Positions 43,066 to 51,259 of a stretch of DNA of 59,524 nt are shown piece by piece; position 1 is the first letter of the stretch, and every line of letters starts with the position of its first letter. A model generated the notes under the pieces. That model was not told the DNA's origin. It saw nothing but the letters and a program-made list of their open reading frames with translations, and did no database searches. The stretch is from Prevotella sp. P3-122. GTDB lineage: Bacteria; Bacteroidota; Bacteroidia; Bacteroidales; Bacteroidaceae. The stretch lies in contig NZ_NPJH01000016.1 in the NCBI RefSeq assembly GCF_002251365.1, positions 1 to 59,524 on the forward strand, read 5' to 3'. Position numbers and translations under genes: made by a program.

Positions 43066-43205
43066 TTATTCATCCACGTCTGGTAGCCAGTATTCCCATT
43101 CTCGAAAGTGAAATTCTGTGCTTTGATGAAAAAGGCATCACCGAAGCCCATTAATGGAAGTAAAGTTAGCAAAAATATTACTATTCCAAATGTCTTTCTC
43201 GTCAG
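43066..43205 (-). pseudogene. Frameshifted copy of a 46-codon signal-peptide-like frame
   Basis: The sequence parallels 50798-50938 (TRKTFGIVIF, then GFGDAFFIKAQNFTFENG) but lacks one G in the run before the codons for EYW, so the frame is lost. Like the other copy, it has CTG where a start codon is expected. Confidence 0.5.
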
Positions 43206-43516
43206 TTGTCTCCTTTTTTAACAATTATTGTACGAAGAACCTGCTTGCCTGCTGAGATGTTCAGCACATGATAGCCCGGTCTTATGTCAGGACTAAGCGT
43301 AACTTTGTGTTTCCCAGCCTCAAACGTGCCAAGGCTTTGCTGCCAAATCAACACACCAAACTTGTCGAATACCCTTGCCGTGGCAGTGGCATTCTTCCGC
43401 AGCATCTCTGTCGAGTAATCAAGCCCATAGTGCCGTGCTATCATGCGCAGGGATGTCGGCCCACAGTCAGAGGAATTGTTCTGCTTGAAGTGTGGAAAGC
43501 GTTTGAGGAATTTCAT
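43202..43516 (-). CDS. Chimera: 41-residue C39 fragment joined to a type IX secretion C-terminal domain
   Basis: 104 residues from the ATG at 43516. Residues 1-41 are the beginning of the exporter's C39 domain including DCGPTS, ending STEMLRK. At residue 42 the sequence becomes a type IX sorting domain (ATARVFDKFGVLIWQQ, GYHVLNISAGKQVLRTIIVKK). The His and Asp of the peptidase are lost, and there is no signal peptide for the type IX route, so no known activity fits. It begins 8 bases after a barrel gene, exactly where the intact exporter sits in island 1. Its twin is at 50935-51249. Confidence 0.75.
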   Translation of the reverse strand: MKFLKRFPHFKQNNSSDCGPTSLRMIARHYGLDYSTEMLRKNATATARVFDKFGVLIWQQSLGTFEAGKHKVTLSPDIRPGYHVLNISAGKQVLRTIIVKKGDN

Positions 43517-43524
43517 ACTCTTAT

Positions 43525-46401
43525 CTATTTCTTCTTCGGGTTCTTGTTCCAGTGATATGCCAGATGAAGCATCCCGTAGTGTGGCAGCGAGCGGTACCAT
43601 GTCTCCGTACGCCCTTGTGCATTCACTATATAGCTCACGTTACTCAGCTGATGCAGCAGGTCATACCCTTCGATTTGGGCGATAAATCTGCCATTGAAGA
43701 ATGACTTGGAAATTGTGGCATTCCAAACTATGTCGTTACTGTTCAACAGGTGATCTTCGTAGCCGCGTCGGGAATACATCTTCAGATTAGTAGACAGCTT
43801 TATTTCCCAAGGCAAGCTGTAACGACAGCTCAGACCGTAGCTGTAGTTCCATGCGCTCACGTCGTATTCGTCGTCGCCATCCCGGCTCACCTTGTCCCAT
43901 GCGATGTTTCCAGTGAGAGCTATGAAGAGCTTGCCTTTCTGGTACTCCATGTTCAGGTCTTGTTCCGTGAGGCAGTTGTTCACCTTGTTTAGTATGCTGT
44001 TGGTGTAGCCTTCGAGCATGGCAAGGTCTGCATTTCGGAAGTAGCTGAAGCGGGTGGTAGAGTTGACGAACAGCCTCTTTTGCCTGTCTATCGCCTTTCT
44101 GACATTAAGTTGGGTCTGGCTGTTCCAGTTGCCATTGACATTTTCTGGCTTATATGTATAGATACCCGTACCAGCATCGTAGGCAACACTTTCGGCAATG
44201 AGCCGGTTCATGACGTTTACGCTTTGCATTAAGGATATATTTTGCGAATAATCGTTCAGGCTCCTTGTTATGCTAAGCCTTATGGCATGTTTGTCTGAGG
44301 GCTTCAGGCCTGAGTTGCCGAGTTCCTTTCTTAGCGGGTCTGAAGTGTCGCTATATCCTATTGTCTTAATGATGTCGGGAACATCGCGTCTCAATGTATA
44401 GTTCGCTGTCCATGACCACTTCCCCTTGGTCCTGTAAAAATGCAGATTAGGCTCTATCAAGAGATAGTTCCTGCTTACATCCGCGTCTATCTCTCCACGT
44501 TGGTAGTATTCCCTTTCATTAAGGTGTGAGATTTTCACCTCCAGTGATACTGTCAACTGATCCAAGCCCTGCCCTTTGAGATATGCCATATAGGGTATAG
44601 CTTCATGCTTACGGGCATAATGACGGCTGGTATAGCTGTTGGCAAAGTCCTGCTGCCGCTTGAAATCTGTGACCGATGGGAGCTCACTGATATCCCAGCT
44701 GGCCTTAAAGAGATTGCTCCGCGTAGAATTATAACTCTGTTGGTAATGATAGCTTGAGCCGAAATGGAATCCAGATAGCAGATGGAACCGATAGGCTCCG
44801 CCAATGGCATAGCGGTATCTGCGCTCATTATGCTCACGGTATTGGTCGCGTCTCTCCTGCCGTATCGGTGACTGGTAGAAACTCAGCCTGTAGAGATTGG
44901 TGTTGTCACGGTTGGTGTTGCCCACTGAGCCGTCAAAATCCAAGGCGTAGTCATCACCCCACTTTGTGTATTTTTGCCAGTTCACTTTCTGACCCAGCGT
45001 CCATTCCGTACCGTTCGTTTCCATTTGGTTGCTCATGCTGTTGGTCGCTATTCTACTTATAGCCGAGGACGTGCTTGCCTGCAGTAATGAGTCCAGTATG
45101 ACGGTCGTAGTGCCAAATGATGACGGCGATGCAGCAAACTGGGCTGAGCGTCGCATGGCCGTTCCGTCGTTTCTGTGGTGGTTCCACTCAGAATTCAGAG
45201 TCAAGGCTCCTACCTGAAACTTATTTCTTAAGTCTATCTGTTTGTTGCGTCCTGCCGTGAAGTCATGCTTCCTGCCAAACGCCGTGCCTGAGGCAAGATA
45301 ACTTTCCGTGGCACTGCGCATTTCGTCTTCGCTTTTATCCCATCTGACAGTTCCCTCTGCATGCTCGTTGAACCTGCCGTCCTTGTCATCCACCTCCACG
45401 TCTATGCCAATGCGCCTGGTGGTAAGCTCGTCCGTCTGGGTTGTAGCCGTCCAATTGCCACCATTGCTTGGCTTATTTGTCTGGTTTACATTGTTTGCGT
45501 TGCCGAAAACGCACAAGCGGGAGTTGTTGGTGAAGCGGAGGTTGAAGGTGCGGGCCAGCCAGCGGTCGCTTGTTCCGCCGGCAAGCTCGGCATTGCCAAC
45601 CAGACCTGTCTGATAGTCGCGCTTCAGCGTCACATCCATCACATAGTCTTTTTGCAGGGTGCTGGCATGTTTCTCCTCGTCCTCTTTCTCGTAGAATTGC
45701 AGTTTCTGAACCACATAATAGGGCAGGTTGTCGAGCATGACGCTGTTGTCACCTCTGAAGAATTCCTTTCCGTTGAGCAACAGGTAGTCCACCCGCCTGC
45801 CGTTCATCAGAATTTCCCCGCCAGGCTTCAGCTCGCAGCCGGGAATGCTGCCAACGAGTCCGCTGAGCATGGAGCCTTCCGGAATGTTGAAAGCATTAGC
45901 ATTCACCTCTATGGTATCCCCCTTGTAGGCTATCTTAACTATTGAGGCCGTAACAACGACCTCGTCGAGAACGAACCGTCTTTTCATAAGCAGGGTGGAA
46001 AGTTCCAAATACCTGTTGCGATGCAGATTCCTCAACTCTACACTCATCTCCCCCGTTTCGTAGTCAGGGTGTTCCACTCTTACAATGTATTTGCGTGGAG
46101 TCCGTTCCAATTCCTTATCCCAATAGCCGTTACTCCCTCTTGTTCTCATTGTGTCAATAACCGTGCGTGTCTCATCCAACAGAGTCACCTTGGCGTTTGG
46201 GATTCCAGCTTTTGTGAAACTGTCCTTCACATACTGATACACCGAGATGGTCTTAACCGTCTGGGCATCGGTAAATGTGGCTTTGAAGCCGAACAGCATA
46301 ATTACGATACAGGCGAAACGTAACATAGAGGCCGGATTAATAAAGTTGTTCATTTTCATGCACTTTTTCTCGCTATGGCAATGATTGAGCAAGCTCATCA
46401 T
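43525..46401 (-). CDS. TonB-receptor-like outer-membrane beta-barrel protein
   Basis: 958 residues. Domains as in the paralogue at 9057: signal peptide (ending TFTDAQ, about residue 47 if the first ATG is used), regulatory-like domain (VYQYVKDSFTKAGIPNAKV), plug-like part (EVVVTASIVKIAYKGDTIEV, then GLVGSIPGCELKPGGEILMN) and a barrel ending GRTETWYRSLPHYGMLHLAYHWNKNP. An ATG at 46359 gives a more usual signal peptide. The first ATG overlaps the stop of a decayed precursor leader. The 3' end is closely similar in DNA to that of the 9057 gene. Peptide transport is inferred from context. Confidence 0.8.
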   Translation of the reverse strand: MMSLLNHCHSEKKCMKMNNFINPASMLRFACIVIMLFGFKATFTDAQTVKTISVYQYVKDSFTKAGIPNAKVTLLDETRTVIDTMRTRGSNGYWDKELERTPRKYIVRVEHPDYETGEMSVELRNLHRNRYLELSTLLMKRRFVLDEVVVTASIVKIAYKGDTIEVNANAFNIPEGSMLSGLVGSIPGCELKPGGEILMNGRRVDYLLLNGKEFFRGDNSVMLDNLPYYVVQKLQFYEKEDEEKHASTLQKDYVMDVTLKRDYQTGLVGNAELAGGTSDRWLARTFNLRFTNNSRLCVFGNANNVNQTNKPSNGGNWTATTQTDELTTRRIGIDVEVDDKDGRFNEHAEGTVRWDKSEDEMRSATESYLASGTAFGRKHDFTAGRNKQIDLRNKFQVGALTLNSEWNHHRNDGTAMRRSAQFAASPSSFGTTTVILDSLLQASTSSAISRIATNSMSNQMETNGTEWTLGQKVNWQKYTKWGDDYALDFDGSVGNTNRDNTNLYRLSFYQSPIRQERRDQYREHNERRYRYAIGGAYRFHLLSGFHFGSSYHYQQSYNSTRSNLFKASWDISELPSVTDFKRQQDFANSYTSRHYARKHEAIPYMAYLKGQGLDQLTVSLEVKISHLNEREYYQRGEIDADVSRNYLLIEPNLHFYRTKGKWSWTANYTLRRDVPDIIKTIGYSDTSDPLRKELGNSGLKPSDKHAIRLSITRSLNDYSQNISLMQSVNVMNRLIAESVAYDAGTGIYTYKPENVNGNWNSQTQLNVRKAIDRQKRLFVNSTTRFSYFRNADLAMLEGYTNSILNKVNNCLTEQDLNMEYQKGKLFIALTGNIAWDKVSRDGDDEYDVSAWNYSYGLSCRYSLPWEIKLSTNLKMYSRRGYEDHLLNSNDIVWNATISKSFFNGRFIAQIEGYDLLHQLSNVSYIVNAQGRTETWYRSLPHYGMLHLAYHWNKNPKKK

Positions 46402-46490
46402 TGCTTATCTGGCTTAACGAAAACGTTCATTTCTGCGTTTCCTATAGGCTTTATACCATTATGGATAACAAATCTTTTTAACTTTTTCAT
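46398..46490 (-). pseudogene. Decayed precursor leader peptide
   Basis: 30 codons, beginning MKKLKRFVIH, like the leader of the 21961 precursor (MKKLKKFVIN), with similar length to the residue where GG should be. The GG site and the core are missing (ends MNVFVKPDKQ-stop). It sits directly before a barrel gene, the same place a working precursor holds in island 1. Confidence 0.5.
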
Positions 46491-46537
46491 TTTCTGACAT
46501 GTTATGTATAACTATGCACAGTCTCTTCAGCAGATAG

Positions 46538-46861
46538 CTAGTCTGCTCCCAATGGCGTAGTGCTTCGGCCATTGATATCTTGCAAGATATTTTTCTGTCT
46601 AATATAAACATTGGTAATCATAGCTAAATCTTCCAACTCGTATTCTATGAACCAGTAATGCCGGTAGTGCGGACACTTATCGTGCAATTGCTCCATTGTC
46701 ATCTCAAATGATGCGCTATCTGCACCAATCTGGTTCAGAGCATCACGTATGCCAGCCACACTCACACCCTCACGGGTAAGATGCGAAAGGGAACGTAGGA
46801 TACATGCCGGACCGCAGTCCATCCGGTCAAACTGTCTTGTAAATACTATTGTCTTTGCCAT
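46538..46861 (-). CDS. Three-gene mosaic: C39 fragment, glycosyltransferase snippet, VKOR C-terminus
   Basis: 107 residues. Residues 1 to about 63 are the start of a C39 peptidase domain of another lineage (FDRMDCGPACILRSLSHL, FEMTMEQL). Next, about 11 residues ([12 protein letters not shown]) equal the glycosyltransferase motif seen in the 7591 chimera. The last 33 residues (LEDLAMITNVYIRQKNILQD onward) equal the C-terminus of the VKOR protein at 22218, ending early because a CAG codon has become TAG. No complete domain remains. Whether it is translated is unknown. It lies 37 bases after the barrel gene at 46899. Confidence 0.7.
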   Translation of the reverse strand: MAKTIVFTRQFDRMDCGPACILRSLSHLTREGVSVAGIRDALNQIGADSASFEMTMEQLHDKCPHYRHYWFIEYELEDLAMITNVYIRQKNILQDINGRSTTPLGAD

Positions 46862-46898
46862 ATCTAATCCGCCAGTTCATGCGAATGTCCGATTTCCT

Positions 46899-49757
46899 TT
46901 ATCGGCTATGTTTCTTTTTCTGGTTGAACTTGTAAGTAAGGCTCAGCATGGCGTACCTGCGAAGAAGATTACGGTAGGTCTCCTGTTGCATCTGTGCGTT
47001 AATGAAGTAGCTGTAGCCTGACATCTTGTCAAATAGGTCAAAGATCTCCAGTTCCGCACGTATCTTCCCTTTGAACAGGCTCTTTGCCAGTTTGATGTTG
47101 GCAATCAGCTGGTTGGTGTTATAATTGTCATCAGAATAACCCGCCCTGCTGTACATCCTCATTTCCGCATAAGCCTCAAACCCTGCAGGCAACGGCATCT
47201 GCCCTCTCACGCCATAATCATAATCTATGGCATTAAGCGTCTGAAACCTAGCGCTTTCAGAGTGGTTCAGGGTGAGATTGGCTGTGAAGTTGACAGAATA
47301 AAGCTTACGATGCCAGTTCACGTCGAATCTCTCTGATGCCAGCAGTCTTCCAACCGAGTTTACAGAAGGTGCAGCTGAGCCGGAGGTGTTGAGATAATCA
47401 CGACTGTTCCTGAAACTTATCCGTGACTGTGTGGTGAACTTCCATGATTTCGCCTTGTCCAAAGGTGTCTCGTATCTGACGTTACCCTCTATATTCCAGT
47501 TGCCGGAAATGACATCCGGGCGATATGTATAGACACCTGATGACATGTCGTAACTCATTGCCTGGCAAACCATATTCTCCCAAAGCGTATATGTCAACGA
47601 TGCTGTAAGAAACCTGCGCTTCTTGATAAGCGACCGTGAATAGCTCAGGACTGCACTGTGCTGGTGCATGGCGGAAAGATTGCTGCCGCTCTCCCTGACA
47701 ACAAGCGGTGTGGCATCGTCACGGTATCTGACGGAGTAAAGCAGCGACGGAGCCGAATGGGTAAGGGAATAGTTCAGTTTCCAATGGTATTCCAATCCTT
47801 TCTGATTGTTCTCGTCTATCCTAAGTTCCAGCGAAGGCTCCGCAAACCAGCGTGTACGCCTGATGGTGGTGTCGGTTCCTGCTCTATAATATTCTATCCT
47901 GTCGTAAAGGTTACGGAACTGTATTCTTGGAGTCATGCTGATATTCAGGTAGTCATCGCGCTTGCTGTACATATACAGTTCAAGTGCGGCGGTATTTGTC
48001 CTGTTCCACAGGCGTGAGTCATAGCTGTTTGCCCAGTCTATGAAGCCGATTATTGAGTCTTTATTTGAACCGAGAGCGTCAATGTCCCATAAGGAAGCTG
48101 AGCTGTTGTCAAGTTTGTAATAGTTGCGGCAATCCGAGCTGTATGACTGGGCGTAGTTGTATTCAGGTATGATGTACATGGTAAATTTAGGAAAGTCAAG
48201 GAAATACTGGTACGACAGTGAAGTCTCGTATTTGAAGCTCCTTTGCGGTCTGTCCGAGTATCTTGTTGTTTCGTCCCCGGCTTCCAACCTTCTATAGTCT
48301 GTAAGACTGTGGTTAGACTTGTCGCTGTAGTTCCCTGATACATGGAAGTTCAGTCTGTCTTCCCTGAACCTTGCTGAGCCGGACACCTTCCCGTCCGTCA
48401 TCAGCTCATCCCCCTTGCCATTGTACAGTCTTTCAAGCGAGCTGATGAGAATCTTCCTGTACTCATATCCCGCCCCATATCCGAAAAGGCTGTCAAGAGC
48501 CTCTCCCATGTAATGCTCTGCCAGTTCCCTGTTGAAGTCTGCAGACCTGTCAGCAGCATTGTTATTATAGTGGTAATAGGTGATGTTCGGGACAAAGTCC
48601 AGGGAGAATTTCTTCGACGGTACATAACTGTTTTTGCCATTGAACCTAAGCCTCAGGTCTCTGTTCGTACTGTGCCTTGCATGCCGGCTGTACATATTGT
48701 CGCCCACGAAGGTTGTCCCCGACGACAGGCTCACGTCCTCACGTTTCTGTTTCTTCACGGAAAGATAGTCAGACAACTTCCATGTCCTTTCTGTATTCTG
48801 CAACAGTCCATCTATCTTTATCTCCTGAGTCGTAATGTGTCCTGAGTTGCCATATGGGTTCTGCCAGTTGCCGTTAGCGTCGTAGTAGCTGTCACCACGC
48901 ACGTCGTTGGCATTGCCCACTACTGCTAAATGGGAGTTGGGTGTGAACCTCATGGCGAACAGGCGCAGGTCGAAGTGTTTTCCCGTGCCTGCTCCGGCAA
49001 CGGCATTGCCTACCCACGATATGCTGTATTCCCTTTTAAGTCCAACGTCCAGCACCAAAGGCAAACTGCTTTTCTGAATGTTCCTTAACTCTGCCGGTGT
49101 AAAAATCCTATCGTCCAGCTTGCGGTATACCTTTATCTTGTCAACCATATACGCAGGCAGATTGTCCAAAGCCACCTTCGGGTCTCCGTTGAAAAAATCC
49201 TCACCGTTCACAAGCAGGCTTTCCACCTTCTGACCGTTTACATATATCTCACCATCATGGTTGAGCTGTGCACCTGGCAACATCATAACCAGCTTGTCAA
49301 GCATAGAACCTGAACTAAGCTGAAAGGCATCGGCATTATACACAATCGTGTCGCCACGCATCACCATCTTTATCTTCGTGGCACTAACGACAACCTCGTC
49401 CAGCGTTACCTCCTTCTTCATCTTTATCTTGCGCATCAGAACCTCACCGAAGCTGTCACCCGTAAGTCTATACTTCTGGTACTTGAAATTAACGTTCTTG
49501 TATGTCGTGTAATAGCCGTCATGTTCGAATTTCATGATATATTTCCCTGGTGCGGAAATGTCACGGTATACCTGCCACCATCCGTATTTGTTGCCATAGA
49601 AGCTTTCAACGACAACACTGTCCATGGTCATCATCGTAACCTTCACCGAGTCGATGTCCTCCTTGGTGAACGAATCCTTTATAAATCCGTCAATGTGATA
49701 CGTCTGGGCGGACAACAAAGACGGAAGCAGCATTATTGACAAAAATATTTTCCTCAT
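46899..49757 (-). CDS. TonB-receptor-like outer-membrane beta-barrel protein
   Basis: 952 residues. Signal peptide MRKIFLSIMLLPSLLSAQ, regulatory-like domain (IDGFIKDSFTKEDIDSVKV, about 22-105), plug-like region (DEVVVSATKIKMVMRGDTIV; MLPGAQLNHDGEIYVNGQKV) and barrel ending LTYKFNQKKK. Shares the DSFTK motif with the 43525 and 53462 paralogues. No SusD, TonB or precursor directly beside it; a mosaic exporter fragment follows and the duplicated small-protein block precedes it. Outer-membrane location is well supported, cargo is not. Confidence 0.8.
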   Translation of the reverse strand: MRKIFLSIMLLPSLLSAQTYHIDGFIKDSFTKEDIDSVKVTMMTMDSVVVESFYGNKYGWWQVYRDISAPGKYIMKFEHDGYYTTYKNVNFKYQKYRLTGDSFGEVLMRKIKMKKEVTLDEVVVSATKIKMVMRGDTIVYNADAFQLSSGSMLDKLVMMLPGAQLNHDGEIYVNGQKVESLLVNGEDFFNGDPKVALDNLPAYMVDKIKVYRKLDDRIFTPAELRNIQKSSLPLVLDVGLKREYSISWVGNAVAGAGTGKHFDLRLFAMRFTPNSHLAVVGNANDVRGDSYYDANGNWQNPYGNSGHITTQEIKIDGLLQNTERTWKLSDYLSVKKQKREDVSLSSGTTFVGDNMYSRHARHSTNRDLRLRFNGKNSYVPSKKFSLDFVPNITYYHYNNNAADRSADFNRELAEHYMGEALDSLFGYGAGYEYRKILISSLERLYNGKGDELMTDGKVSGSARFREDRLNFHVSGNYSDKSNHSLTDYRRLEAGDETTRYSDRPQRSFKYETSLSYQYFLDFPKFTMYIIPEYNYAQSYSSDCRNYYKLDNSSASLWDIDALGSNKDSIIGFIDWANSYDSRLWNRTNTAALELYMYSKRDDYLNISMTPRIQFRNLYDRIEYYRAGTDTTIRRTRWFAEPSLELRIDENNQKGLEYHWKLNYSLTHSAPSLLYSVRYRDDATPLVVRESGSNLSAMHQHSAVLSYSRSLIKKRRFLTASLTYTLWENMVCQAMSYDMSSGVYTYRPDVISGNWNIEGNVRYETPLDKAKSWKFTTQSRISFRNSRDYLNTSGSAAPSVNSVGRLLASERFDVNWHRKLYSVNFTANLTLNHSESARFQTLNAIDYDYGVRGQMPLPAGFEAYAEMRMYSRAGYSDDNYNTNQLIANIKLAKSLFKGKIRAELEIFDLFDKMSGYSYFINAQMQQETYRNLLRRYAMLSLTYKFNQKKKHSR

Positions 49758-49837
49758 GACTTCATTGAATTATGTTCTATTTGATATGATTTACAAATCA
49801 GTCCCAACAGAAATATATATATGGCACATCACAACTA

Positions 49838-50272
49838 TCACTTCACCATTTCGTATTCGCACATTCCGTCGCCCGTCCCGATGAGTCCTTTTGTCACTAA
49901 CTTTACAACAAACACACCTTTTGTCTTGTCGAATGACTGTATGGAGACGCAATACGTGATTTTCGAAATCTCGTTCGCCGAAACAATGTAACGTCCTTTA
50001 GTGTTCTTACCGACCTTGGAATAGTCGAATTTGGAATATTCGTATGACGTTATAGGAGTATCTGTCAGGTAATATGGATATGTACCAAACGAACCGTCTT
50101 TGCGGTGCCAAATTTCCTGACTTCTGGTGTATTCATCGATACTGCCACTTGTGTCCCCTTTTATTTTCCACTTGGTCCCATTCAACTGTGAGGTTGATAC
50201 TGTTACCTGTGCCATGCTTAATGAGGCTATAGCCATAAACAAGCCTGTTGATAATGTTCGTAATGTTTGCAT
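49838..50272 (-). CDS. Small exported protein, paralogue of 41317-41751
   Basis: 144 residues with the same signal peptide as 41317-41751 (one residue differs) and mostly identical mature sequence; differences cluster at the C-terminus (GTGDGMCEYEMVK here). Beta-rich, unknown role. Part of the block that is repeated at 41.3-43.2 kb. Confidence 0.65.
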   Translation of the reverse strand: MQTLRTLSTGLFMAIASLSMAQVTVSTSQLNGTKWKIKGDTSGSIDEYTRSQEIWHRKDGSFGTYPYYLTDTPITSYEYSKFDYSKVGKNTKGRYIVSANEISKITYCVSIQSFDKTKGVFVVKLVTKGLIGTGDGMCEYEMVK

Positions 50273-50336
50273 CTGTATGGTATTTTTATGTTCTGTTGAA
50301 GCGGATTGGTAATCCGCTCCTTGGGTGTCATATTGC

Positions 50337-50774
50337 TTATTCTTTCACACGCAGAAAGGTCAAAACCACATAACCGGCAGACAATCCTATAGCATCATCT
50401 GCATAGTATCTAAGTGTCAGAGTGTCATTTTTAAGACTCATAACCTCATAATATTGGATTATCTTTCGTTTCTCTGCATAATATATTATGTGTGTACCGC
50501 TTTTTGTTTGTCCTATCAAAGACGGAACGTACTTACTTGGAATACCTGTAAACAGATAATATGGTCTGCTGTATGTAGAAATTTCATTAATAAGCTTGAA
50601 TTCACATGATTGTGTCATTGCATCTTCTGAAAACTCCCAAGTCTCAATACAATCTTTATAGTTTTCGTCTATTAATCTCCACTTCCCTACTAATTGGCTA
50701 CGCAACACAGGAGTTCCCGCCTTGCTTGTACAGCAAAAAACAATAAACGTGATTAATAAAAATATTTTTTTCAT
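50337..50774 (-). CDS. Small exported lipocalin-like protein, paralogue of 42605-43042
   Basis: 145 residues: signal peptide MKKIFLLITFIVFCCTSKAG, then QLVGKWRLIDENYKDC and repeated strands ending YVVLTFLRVKE. Strongly similar to 42605-43042 apart from the last 25 residues. Unknown ligand; the gene order matches the other block copy. Confidence 0.65.
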   Translation of the reverse strand: MKKIFLLITFIVFCCTSKAGTPVLRSQLVGKWRLIDENYKDCIETWEFSEDAMTQSCEFKLINEISTYSRPYYLFTGIPSKYVPSLIGQTKSGTHIIYYAEKRKIIQYYEVMSLKNDTLTLRYYADDAIGLSAGYVVLTFLRVKE

Positions 50775-50797
50775 ATTCTGTCAGATTTTGATTATTA

Positions 50798-50938
50798 TTA
50801 TTCATCCACGTTTGGTAGCCAGTATTCCCCGTTCTCGAAAGTGAAATTCTGTGCTTTGATGGTAAATGTATCACCGAAGCCTATTAATGGAAGCAAAGTT
50901 AGCACAAATATTACTATTCCAAATGTCTTTCTCGTCAG
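50798..50938 (-). other. 46-codon frame with signal-peptide-like sequence and CTG start position
   Basis: Reads LTRKTFGIVIFVLTLLPL, then GFGDTFTIKAQNFTFENGEYW and stops after VDE. It overlaps the stop of the chimera at 50935. No ATG, GTG or TTG is present at the right place; CTG follows AAGGAG after a 4-base spacer, the AAGGAG being in the codons of the type IX tail. It may be a coupled small exported protein or a remnant. Confidence 0.35.
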
Positions 50939-51249
50939 TTGTCTCCTTTTTTAACAATTATTGTACGAAGAACCTGCTTGCCTGCTGAGATGTTCAGCAC
51001 ATGATAGCCCGGTCTTATGTCAGGACTAAGCGTAACTTTGTGTTTCCCTGCCTCAAACGTGCCAAGGCTTTGCTGCCAAATCAACACACCAAACTTGTCG
51101 AATACCCTTGCCGTGGCAGTGGCATTCTCCCGCAGCATCTCTGTCGAGTAATCAAGCCCATAGTGCCGTGCTATCATGCGCAGGGATGTTGGCCCACAGT
51201 CAGAGGAATTGTTCTGCACGCAATGAGGAATGCACTTAGAAAACTTCAT
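50935..51249 (-). CDS. Chimera: C39 fragment joined to a type IX secretion C-terminal domain (second copy)
   Basis: 104 residues, the same design as 43202-43516: C39 start up to STEMLRE, then ATARVFDKFGVLIWQQ and the type IX tail to KKGDN. The first 12 residues differ (MKFSKCIPHCVQ), so this copy has followed another exporter lineage at its 5' end while the join and tail are the same. Located 10 bases after a LanC-like gene, where a precursor exporter would be expected. Confidence 0.75.
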   Translation of the reverse strand: MKFSKCIPHCVQNNSSDCGPTSLRMIARHYGLDYSTEMLRENATATARVFDKFGVLIWQQSLGTFEAGKHKVTLSPDIRPGYHVLNISAGKQVLRTIIVKKGDN

Positions 51250-51259
51250 TGTATGAATA

